Positions 1 to 7,804 of a DNA stretch of 32,655 bases are shown here, one piece after another. Each line of letters starts with the position of its first letter. The stretch's first letter is position 1. This stretch comes from Candidatus Poseidonia sp. (lineage in GTDB: Archaea > Thermoplasmatota > Poseidoniia > Poseidoniales > Poseidoniaceae), in contig JASLVM010000015.1 in NCBI GenBank assembly GCA_030741355.1, forward strand, positions 1 through 32,655. The letters are read 5' to 3'. Below the pieces are notes generated by a model. That model was not told the origin of the DNA, did no database searches, and worked only from the letters and a program-made list of their open reading frames with translations. The translations under genes and the position numbers were made by a program.

Positions 1-398
1 ACGTGATCGGTGACATCAAGATAGGCCTCGTCGATGCTCGCTTTTTCAAACAGGTCGGCCACCTCATTGAGAACCGACATCACTTTTCGACTCGCCCTGC
101 TGTACAATCCCCGTGTTCCACGAATGTAGATGGCCGGTCCAAAAGGGGTGGCAGGGCACCGACGCCAAGCCTCAGAAACCGGCATCGCTGAACGGATGCC
201 ATAAGCCCTGGCCGCATAGTTACAGGTTGAAACAATTCCACGGCCACGGCCCTGTTTCGGGTCCGAACCAATGATGAGAGGAACGTTGTCATCAAACCCG
301 TGATGCAGGGTTTCAACCGCAGCAAAGAAAGCATCCAAATCGCAATGGATGATGATCCTTGGACCATCTTTACCATGACCGCTACCTTCCTCCACCAC
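1..398 (-). CDS. dinB: Y-family DNA polymerase (DNA polymerase IV / DinB), N-terminal part, truncated by window edge
   Basis: Minus-strand reading from GTG at 398 (or 395) gives VVEEGSGHGKDGPRIIIHCDLDAFFAAVETLHHGFDDNVPLIIGSDPKQGRGRGIVSTCNYAARAYGIRSAMPVSEAWRRCPATPFGPAIYIRGTRGLYSRASRKVMSVLNEVADLFEKASIDEAYLDVTDH. Classic DinB motifs DLDAFFAAVE, CNYAARAYGIRSAMP and SIDEAYLD are present. Not in the supplied ORF track because the frame runs off the edge. Confidence 0.95.
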   Translation of the reverse strand, partial: MVEEGSGHGKDGPRIIIHCDLDAFFAAVETLHHGFDDNVPLIIGSDPKQGRGRGIVSTCNYAARAYGIRSAMPVSEAWRRCPATPFGPAIYIRGTRGLYSRASRKVMSVLNEVADLFEKASIDEAYLDVTDH

Positions 399-506
399 GC
401 ATCACCAACGTCGCCAGAGGTGTTTGAACTTGATGTGCAGGTTCAGTTCAACCAAGGGGTCTTCACAAGGATAGATGACCTCATTCACCGACCTTCAATG
501 ATTCAT

Positions 507-1283
507 ATGAGGCATCAACAAACAACGGATCACCTCGAAACCGGTGTAATTCAGCGGCAGCGAGGCATTGACCCCAGCGCTCTCCAACCTGTACGGGGTC
601 AACTCTACCATCTGAGCGGGCCCGGGCGTGCAGGGAAGAGCATGCGATGCGTTGCTGAACATTGGGTCGCTCATGCATTGGCTCAGGGAGAAGTGGTCCA
701 TTGGGTGGATGGTGCCTGCCGAATTGACCCATCTCGATTCATCCCCCGTTTGGAAATGTTGGGAGTGGACGTGGAAGCCTGCCTCGCACGATTGTACTTG
801 AGTCGGGGATTCACCCTTCACCAGTTGGACCGACAAATTGAGCGACTGCCCCACGAACTTGCCATCACGCGCGCACCCATGGTCGTGATTGACGGTTTGC
901 TTGCCATGCACGGCGATGACGCCGTCTCAAGACTCGAATCCAGAACCCTGTTACGGAGACATGTGGGTATTTTGCGGCAACTTTCGGGCCAGCATCACGC
1001 CGCCGTCATCGCCATAACGGGTTCATCTTCTTCGCCACACGTTGACCCACGATTGCTTCAACACCTTCATCGCCACGCGCAAAATCATCTGAAGGGTTCA
1101 TGGAACGGAGGACGAAGACGAAGAAGGCTGTACCTTCGGCATGTTCGCTCGGGACTTCGAGGACATTGGCGGCCCTTCGAAAGCCCTGCTCAAACACACT
1201 TTCGTCTCACAGAACGAAAATTCAATCGGTGGACAGTTCATCCATCGGTTGGTGTCCTGACCCTTCAGCATCAGGACGAGTAA
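507..1283 (+). CDS. RecA/RadA-superfamily P-loop ATPase (RadB/ImuA-like), start at ATG 498 or 507
   Basis: Walker A LSGPGRAGKS, Walker B-like APMVVIDGLLAM, overall RecA-core length. The ORF track starts at 300, but that part is antisense to dinB, so a start at 498/507 is more likely. Confidence 0.75.
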   Translation: MRHQQTTDHLETGVIQRQRGIDPSALQPVRGQLYHLSGPGRAGKSMRCVAEHWVAHALAQGEVVHWVDGACRIDPSRFIPRLEMLGVDVEACLARLYLSRGFTLHQLDRQIERLPHELAITRAPMVVIDGLLAMHGDDAVSRLESRTLLRRHVGILRQLSGQHHAAVIAITGSSSSPHVDPRLLQHLHRHAQNHLKGSWNGGRRRRRLYLRHVRSGLRGHWRPFESPAQTHFRLTERKFNRWTVHPSVGVLTLQHQDE

Positions 1284-3729
1284 ATTCCAGGAGACTCGGT
1301 TGTCGACCGTCCTGCCGAAGACGTTCGGTGGTCCAACCGAATGGAGCAAGAAGAGCCCAAATCGCTCGCTCGGCAAGTTCACCATAGTGAATCTTGCATC
1401 CGGAGAGGGAGCCTTTGGAAGTCTCGATTTCTTCGGCTAAACGAACTCGCTGCAGGGGTTCGGTTGACGACTTATCCACGACGGTGTATCGCACCTTTCC
1501 ACCCGGCGGAACAACATAGCCCCGTTCATGCGCCCGCATGAGCGCTGCATACGTCAAATTCTTCACCCGGTAATTGGCCAAGTCTTGAGTGGTTCTTCGT
1601 GTGATGACAAGGTCCACGAGTGGAACATCCCCTGCGTCCAACCGACGAAGTTCACTCCGGAGGTGGTTCAGCACCGACCGTTGAGTCGCAAGCGAAGGGA
1701 GACCTTTGGTGCGGTTACCCTCCGCTAGAATCTCCAAACCTTTCCGTTGCAATTCTCTCACCCAACGGGGTGTAGAATGCTGTCGCAATTCAATCCCTCG
1801 AACCTTGAAATCCTCGCCCGTGTAGGCCCAATATTTCGTCAAGGAACCCGAACCGTGCATCCTGCTCGGGAGAAACGCAATGAAATCGTAGTGAGCCTCA
1901 AACTCCAGTGGAATACCAACATGTTCGGAAATGCGTTCAGCAAAAGCCTCGGCCGCTGTGCGCTGCTGTTCAGGAGAACGACCTCTCGTATCGGAGAGCC
2001 AAACACAATCCACGATGGCATGAAGCACATCCCATCCATCTTCTTGAGCGGTTTCAATCGTGCTCAACAAAAGGTCCCGAGACCATGCGCAGATGGCTTC
2101 GTGAGCCTCGATGCGACCAAAACGAGCATTGCGGTAACCGGTGTATCCAAAACACGTCACAAGCAGCCATTTCAAGGCGTTTTGTCGCAAATCGTAGGCA
2201 TCCCCTTTGTGTTGCCGCAGACCTTTCAAAACCCGTCTTCGCTCAATGATGGGAGCGACCACACGTCCAAGGAATCCGTGCGTTCGGCCGCAGGTATGCA
2301 TGTTGAGACCTGGTACAGGGAGCGCCTTTTCGTTAGCAAGTGGAAAGAGACCATGGCCGAACCTCGACATGACGGTTCGTTCCCGAAACTCCTGCGCAGC
2401 TTCACGAGGATGCAAGGGCACCACGCCATGTTCCGAGGCGGAGGGAGGAGCTTGGCAACAGGAACAGTTGAGCGTCTCAGGAGAAATATTACGTGTGGCA
2501 ATGATGCTGGGAAAGAGACTCGCAAAGTCAAGTTCAATCACGGAAGCGTGGACGCCTGGGCGGCTGTCCAGATACAAACCACCTCGATCCGCATGAAGAA
2601 GGTCCAGCGCCGATTTGGTGTCTTCCGGACGATTTTTCTTCCACGGCACCAAGACCCCGTCATCCATGGCCACCCGCATTTGTATAGCGCTGATGACCGA
2701 ACCTGGAGAAAGACGAGAGATGACCTGTGCTGATTGACGAGAATGTTGTGCCAGTTCAAACAGGCCTGCGAGCCCACCTTCGTTGACGATGAAGCTGTTT
2801 TTCACGTCAAGGTGAAGGCGACCCTTGAGGAAGAAAGCACCGTGCCGGTGTCGTGTTTGTCCGTAGGAATGAATGGTGCGTTGGCCGGTCGATTGACGCA
2901 ACGGCTCTGAAGTTCGCCCGAGAACAAGTGGGAAGTGGTGTGCCTTGGTCTGTTCAACCAACCATGGAAACCAGCGTTGGTCGCCACCTGCGGTCAACAC
3001 GATGTCAGGGTCTATTCTGTCAAAAGCCGTTTGAAAAGCGCTGAGAAGGGATGACAGTGAATCGAATTCACGGCGTTCAAGCGTGCACAATGTCGTCTTT
3101 TGGGAAGGGGAAATCCCCGGCTCTTGAACGGTTTCCAGCCAAATCCGTTCAACAACATCCCCTTGCTCGGGAAAACCTCCACGCTGCTCAAATTCAAGAG
3201 CGAGACGAACAACATGAAACGGGGGATACATGTCATCGCCGGTCAAGGGTTCAGGCACCGGTTCAAGATGAGACGGATGTGAAGGACTCCAACGCACCCG
3301 TTGAAACGGCATGCAAGCGTGTTCATTTAGAAATCGTTGAGCCAGATGAGCGTCGACCGAGTAGAGTTTGTACCGATGAAAATCTCCCCTTGCTTCGATG
3401 TGTTCTGCAAGCGCCCGGAGGTGTTGGTAAGAGCGAAGGGTGATGGTAAGAACTTCAGATTGCCCTTCTGCCTCCAAATCCAAACGCGCTCGCGTGGAAA
3501 AGATGGTTCCAATGCCAAAACGCTGATGCAATTCGGGTTGATTCAACCAGTGCTCCAAACGATCAAGCCAACGGTGTGAGGCGTGAACATGAAGCACAGG
3601 TTGCCAAGGAAGGATACACCCGTGGGCCTCGCCTTGGTCGTCAACAATCCATGCCACCATACCGTTACGTGTTTCGTTCTCGTGAACATCCAACAACCAT
3701 CCTTCAATCATGTCGATGCCGTTCCTCAA
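1222..3729 (-). CDS. Divergent family B DNA polymerase (PolB2-like; degraded exonuclease motifs, altered motif C)
   Basis: Motif A ELDFASLFPSII; motif B KWLLVTCFGYTGYRNARFGRIEAHEAI; motif C position reads VLHAIVDCVWLSD instead of YGDTDSVF; exonuclease regions read RLALEFEQRG and LTAGGDQRWFPWL. Confidence 0.9.
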   Translation of the reverse strand: MRNGIDMIEGWLLDVHENETRNGMVAWIVDDQGEAHGCILPWQPVLHVHASHRWLDRLEHWLNQPELHQRFGIGTIFSTRARLDLEAEGQSEVLTITLRSYQHLRALAEHIEARGDFHRYKLYSVDAHLAQRFLNEHACMPFQRVRWSPSHPSHLEPVPEPLTGDDMYPPFHVVRLALEFEQRGGFPEQGDVVERIWLETVQEPGISPSQKTTLCTLERREFDSLSSLLSAFQTAFDRIDPDIVLTAGGDQRWFPWLVEQTKAHHFPLVLGRTSEPLRQSTGQRTIHSYGQTRHRHGAFFLKGRLHLDVKNSFIVNEGGLAGLFELAQHSRQSAQVISRLSPGSVISAIQMRVAMDDGVLVPWKKNRPEDTKSALDLLHADRGGLYLDSRPGVHASVIELDFASLFPSIIATRNISPETLNCSCCQAPPSASEHGVVPLHPREAAQEFRERTVMSRFGHGLFPLANEKALPVPGLNMHTCGRTHGFLGRVVAPIIERRRVLKGLRQHKGDAYDLRQNALKWLLVTCFGYTGYRNARFGRIEAHEAICAWSRDLLLSTIETAQEDGWDVLHAIVDCVWLSDTRGRSPEQQRTAAEAFAERISEHVGIPLEFEAHYDFIAFLPSRMHGSGSLTKYWAYTGEDFKVRGIELRQHSTPRWVRELQRKGLEILAEGNRTKGLPSLATQRSVLNHLRSELRRLDAGDVPLVDLVITRRTTQDLANYRVKNLTYAALMRAHERGYVVPPGGKVRYTVVDKSSTEPLQRVRLAEEIETSKGSLSGCKIHYGELAERAIWALLAPFGWTTERLRQDGRQPSLLEFTRPDAEGSGHQPMDELSTD

Positions 3730-3973
3730 GCGCTTGTACTCGTTCTGAAAGTTGGTTGATTTGCACCATCAAGCCAACCATCATGCTGAGAACCGTAGGC
3801 TGCCAGGTGTTCACCGCTGGAAGCATACCGCCCGCCGCACGTCGCTCCCGCACCGCATCCAAAAGCGCATCAAAAGCGGCGCAGTCAACGGATGAAAGGG
3901 CCCGACGGTAAGGCGCTAAATGCTGCAATTCATGTTCTACACGCGTTCGCCATGGCGGCACACTTCGACCCAT
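3704..3973 (-). CDS. Small helical/coiled-coil protein (89 aa), overlaps the polB start
   Basis: ORF of 89 aa immediately upstream of and overlapping the PolB ORF by 26 bp; C-terminal heptad-like LMVQINQLSERVQALEERHRHD. Confidence 0.65.
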   Translation of the reverse strand: MGRSVPPWRTRVEHELQHLAPYRRALSSVDCAAFDALLDAVRERRAAGGMLPAVNTWQPTVLSMMVGLMVQINQLSERVQALEERHRHD

Positions 3974-4037
3974 ACCCCCACGAGACTCAAGGCGGAAGGG
4001 ATGCTTATTGCAGACCCAGTTGTTGAAAGTGAAAGTG

Positions 4038-5021
4038 CTACAAGAAGGCCTTGTTCACAACGAAATCACAAGGTCGGTCATCAAGCGCATCCATCACGTT
4101 GGTGGCGATGTCCATGCCGACCCGACCTTGAGCCTCCACCGTGGATGCACCAATGTGGGGCGTTCCATGGAAATGTTCCATCTGAAGAAGCGGGTGGTCG
4201 GGGTCAACAGGCTCGTTTTCAAACACATCCAGAGCGGCCGAGGTGAGCGTGCCCGATTCGAGGGCTTGGAGAACAGCGTCTTCATCGACGATACCTCCCC
4301 TCGCACAATTGACGATGTGACTGCCACAGCGTGAACCGTCCTTCCCAATGTGCGGCATGGAGGCCAAGCGTTCGGCGTTGACAAGGTGGTGAGTTTCCTC
4401 GGTCAAATTGCAGTGAATCGAGATGTGGGTGCAGTTGGAGAACAACGATTCGAGGGTTTTGTGGAGGCGAGTGCCTTGTGATTTCGCAACTTTTGGAGGG
4501 AGGTAGGGGTCGTAGGCATGAATTTCCATCCCGATGGCTTGTGCCACGCGGCCGACCGATTGCGCAATTCGTCCAAAACCAATGAGACCGAGCGCTTTAC
4601 CAGAGAGTTCTGAACCCTTCATGGCCTTCTTTTCCCACTTCCCATCTCGGAGACTTCGATCGGACCGAGGAAGATGACGAATGGATGCCAACAAGTGACC
4701 CAAGGTCAGTTCAACAACCGATTGGGTACTGGCCCGAGGAGCGTTGACCACCTTGATGCCCTTGGACCCAGCCGTCATGAGATCGATGTTGTCAACGCCA
4801 ACACCTGCCCGTCCGATCACCTTCAATCGGTCGCCCGATGCTTCCAACACTTCTTTGGTGAGTTTCGTGGCGCTTCGGACGATGATGGCGTCGAAAGATT
4901 CCAAAGCACCGTTGAGCAATTCATCTTTCTCGAGGTGCTTGACAACGACATCATGACCTGCTTTTTCGAGACGTGCGACCGCCTTTTCATCCATCCCGTC
5001 CGTGACGGCAATCGTTGCCAT
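4038..5021 (-). CDS. serA: D-3-phosphoglycerate dehydrogenase-like D-2-hydroxyacid dehydrogenase (short form, no ACT domain)
   Basis: MATIAVTDGMDEKAV start; GRAGVGVDNID, GLIGFGRIAQSVGRVAQAIGM (Rossmann), NCARGGIVDEDAV, LDVFENEP, TPHIGAST. The longer ORF to 5180 looks like an upstream extension. Confidence 0.9.
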   Translation of the reverse strand: MATIAVTDGMDEKAVARLEKAGHDVVVKHLEKDELLNGALESFDAIIVRSATKLTKEVLEASGDRLKVIGRAGVGVDNIDLMTAGSKGIKVVNAPRASTQSVVELTLGHLLASIRHLPRSDRSLRDGKWEKKAMKGSELSGKALGLIGFGRIAQSVGRVAQAIGMEIHAYDPYLPPKVAKSQGTRLHKTLESLFSNCTHISIHCNLTEETHHLVNAERLASMPHIGKDGSRCGSHIVNCARGGIVDEDAVLQALESGTLTSAALDVFENEPVDPDHPLLQMEHFHGTPHIGASTVEAQGRVGMDIATNVMDALDDRPCDFVVNKAFL

Positions 5022-5121
5022 GGCCCGAACAGAACCCGAAGGCGTTAGAACATTCGGTTTGGGCGAAACGGAACCGTTGTTTTCAACAACCCCTAGCGAG
5101 TGGGCGGGATGAGGAAGCACC

Positions 5122-6276
5122 GTGGAGTCCGAAATGCAAGAGCTACTTTGGGGCGCAGGAATCTTGGCGCTGCCCCTCATTTTGGCTCTTCCAATGCGGC
5201 TTGCATGGCAATTTTGGGTGGGTGTTGGACACGAAGTCTCAGAATACCGGACCGTGGTTCGACAAATCCTTGATTCGGGACATCAAGTGGCTTCATTTTC
5301 TCAAACGTTGGACGATATTGCCCGCAACCTTCGCATCCCACCAGCCAAGCAACGACTCATTGAAGCCGAAATGCTCCATCCGCTCACGCTTTCCCACTTT
5401 CTGTTGTTGCCTGCACTGCTCATTCTTCCTCTTTCCGCCATCATGGCCCTACCGCTCGTGCTGATCGGTTTTCCATTCATGCTCTTCATGGAGTACCTCT
5501 TGATTCGGAAACGACTCCTGATTTGGAGCCTGAAAACCATCGAGCGATTGATGCACTGGCAGGTGATTCACATTCCAAAACCCCACCGTGGAAGTCGAGA
5601 ACAACGCAAATCGTTGACGGAGTTTTCACAACACATTGAGCACTTTAATTACGTGCCACAGGCCGCTTTTTTGGGATTGTTTGCCTGGCTCATCGTCCAT
5701 TGGGTCTTCAACCTGGATTCGTTGATTGTTGAACTGGTCGTTTCCTCCTTCCTCTACATGGTTCTCCTTTCGGTCTTGTCGGTATTGAACACCGCTTTCG
5801 AAGCGGATTTGGTCTTTGTCGACCCTGCCAAAGGACGCCTCGTTCCCGTAAACCAATGGCTTGAAGGCGTCCTCAACCCCATTGTTGGCATCGGTCTTCT
5901 CTTCTTGCTCGGCCGTAATCTGCTTGAGGAATCACGAGATGTGGGTGGGAATCCCGTCCTCTTCGCTACGGTCGTGCTCACGCTTCTCTACGGCGCGGCT
6001 ATTGTGGGCATTTCGTATCGCTGGGGCTACTCGTCTTGGCGGGGTGAACGTGTTCGCCACGATTTCGAAGAACAGGTCATTGAAAACTTGGAACCGCTCT
6101 CTTACGATTTAACCCGCTCCAAGGGTCGTATCGATTTCAATGTCCGAATGGGAATGAACGAGCGTCTGTCGGCCTTTGAGTCTGGAATTAATCAACAACT
6201 GACGTTTGAAGAATTGCAAAACCTCCCAACCATTCCCAAAGACACCAAAGCCCCGAAGAACCCACTCAAGAAGTAG
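5122..6276 (+). CDS. Multi-pass membrane protein of unknown function
   Basis: 384 aa with several long hydrophobic segments (LALPLILALPM, FLLLPALLILPLSAIMALPLVLIGFPFMLFMEYLL, LLFLLGRNLL); GTG start, possible ATG 12 nt downstream. Confidence 0.8.
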   Translation: MESEMQELLWGAGILALPLILALPMRLAWQFWVGVGHEVSEYRTVVRQILDSGHQVASFSQTLDDIARNLRIPPAKQRLIEAEMLHPLTLSHFLLLPALLILPLSAIMALPLVLIGFPFMLFMEYLLIRKRLLIWSLKTIERLMHWQVIHIPKPHRGSREQRKSLTEFSQHIEHFNYVPQAAFLGLFAWLIVHWVFNLDSLIVELVVSSFLYMVLLSVLSVLNTAFEADLVFVDPAKGRLVPVNQWLEGVLNPIVGIGLLFLLGRNLLEESRDVGGNPVLFATVVLTLLYGAAIVGISYRWGYSSWRGERVRHDFEEQVIENLEPLSYDLTRSKGRIDFNVRMGMNERLSAFESGINQQLTFEELQNLPTIPKDTKAPKNPLKK

Positions 6277-6278
6277 GT

Positions 6279-7001
6279 TTAATCGAGCCACGGGATGCTT
6301 TCAGGAAGTTCGCCGAAAAGATTGGCTGGAATGGCGGTTTTGATCTTTGAAACACCGCCCAGTTTGGCGGCCGTCTCTTCTTGCCACACACGGAAGGTTT
6401 CAAACGAGGACATGGAGAGAATCGGGTTGTTCTTACGATTCCAATCCAAAGGCATCATGGTGGTACCGGGCGGGTCGTGTCCCGAACAGACCACGGTGTG
6501 TCCCTCAAAGCGGTCCAAAACGGAAAGCGCATCCCAGTGGACCTGAACACGGCCGCTCGGGAGATCATCTCGACCGACACCGCCATCCCCGTTGAAGAGG
6601 AAATCTCCCGTCATCATGTAGCCGGGGACGTGGACGATCATGGAATCGTTGGTGTGGCCAGGAGCGGAGTGGAATTGAATGGGAATGGAACCAAGCATGA
6701 TTTTCTCCTCGTCATCCACGTGCATGGAAACGCCAAGACTCGCAGTTTCGGTGGACATCACGTACTCGCAGCCAAATTGTTCACGCAAAGTGAAACAAGC
6801 GGTGATGTGGTCTGCGTGTGTGTGGGTGGCAATGGCATAAACAAGCTTCAATCCTTGCTCGTTGAGCAGGGAAGTGTAGTGGTCCATGAAATCGTAGACC
6901 GGGTCAACCAAGGCCGCTTCTTTGGTGGCCTCGTCCACGATCAGATAGGTCATGGCCCAGACTCCCTCGTTCAATTGTTCAAACCGCATGGTGAGAGCCA
7001 C
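6279..7001 (-). CDS. MBL-fold metallo-hydrolase (glyoxalase II / persulfide dioxygenase-like)
   Basis: THTHADH motif, SAPGHTNDSM, MTGDFLF, VCSGHDPPG: metal-ligand pattern of the glyoxalase II/ETHE1-type family. Confidence 0.88.
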   Translation of the reverse strand: MALTMRFEQLNEGVWAMTYLIVDEATKEAALVDPVYDFMDHYTSLLNEQGLKLVYAIATHTHADHITACFTLREQFGCEYVMSTETASLGVSMHVDDEEKIMLGSIPIQFHSAPGHTNDSMIVHVPGYMMTGDFLFNGDGGVGRDDLPSGRVQVHWDALSVLDRFEGHTVVCSGHDPPGTTMMPLDWNRKNNPILSMSSFETFRVWQEETAAKLGGVSKIKTAIPANLFGELPESIPWLD

Positions 7002-7041
7002 CCATTGGACTGATTTGAAGTTTCACAAAATACACCGATGA

Positions 7042-7803
7042 TTGGATGCGAGTCTTCATGACGCCGAACGGATTGGCAGACACATGCACCCCTCTGAAGT
7101 CGTGTACCTCGAACACGACGGAAAGGTCCTGTTGGTCAACGATGAAGGCCAAGGTCCCAAACGGCCTGTTCAAGGTCGATTGGAAGGCGATGAGTCGATA
7201 CGGTTTCCTACAAAACAGGAAATCGAAGGCATGGGAATTGACTTCATCGAAAAGGAAACCCTTGTCCTGCGCTATGGCCAGGAGACGTACCTCGTGGTGA
7301 AAGCCTACCCCAAGTTGGATTGGCCCGTGCATTGGGCATGGAAGGACAAATGTGCATCGGACAACGCGGTTCACCCTGTTGTCAGGGATTCGATTTATCG
7401 CTCAATCCATCGGCTTGTCTCAAAAGTGATGGTCTGCAACGACGGTGGACATGTCTTGATGGGCAAGGTTGAGCGAGGGCATTTCAGAGGGTTTTGGACG
7501 CTCCCTGGCGGCTATATGGACCACAACGAACACCCTGCAGTTGGCTGTGTTCGAGAAACCCTTGAGGAACTGGGTCTTTCCATTGTTCTTGACGATGTGG
7601 AACCCGTCGTCACCCAACATGTCTTCAATGACGAGGGGATTTCCTTCGTATCCTTCACCTATCGAGCCACCTGGAACGGGGATTTGGATGAACTCACGCT
7701 CCAAACCGAGGAAATCTCAGAGGCAGCTTGGTTCACACCAGAAGAAGCCCACGGACAAGCCGTCTCGCATTTTGACCGGGAAGCCTTGAGAAGCCTGCTC
7801 TAA
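7042..7803 (+). CDS. NUDIX hydrolase
   Basis: Nudix box GGYMDHNEHPAVGCVRETLEELGL fits Gx5Ex7REUxEExGU. TTG start at 7042 or ATG at 7084. Confidence 0.88.
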   Translation: MDASLHDAERIGRHMHPSEVVYLEHDGKVLLVNDEGQGPKRPVQGRLEGDESIRFPTKQEIEGMGIDFIEKETLVLRYGQETYLVVKAYPKLDWPVHWAWKDKCASDNAVHPVVRDSIYRSIHRLVSKVMVCNDGGHVLMGKVERGHFRGFWTLPGGYMDHNEHPAVGCVRETLEELGLSIVLDDVEPVVTQHVFNDEGISFVSFTYRATWNGDLDELTLQTEEISEAAWFTPEEAHGQAVSHFDREALRSLL

Positions 7804-7804
7804 A

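Noticed and set aside
300-497. N-terminal extension of the RecA-like ORF
   Set aside because: Antisense to the strongly supported dinB start region; no RecA-type motif before about residue 70.
1747-2733. 328-aa plus-strand ORF inside the polymerase gene
   Set aside because: Fully antisense to the motif-supported PolB ORF; composition looks like a shadow ORF with no recognisable motifs.
6381-7013. 210-aa plus-strand ORF
   Set aside because: Antisense to the MBL-fold hydrolase with clear metal-binding motifs.
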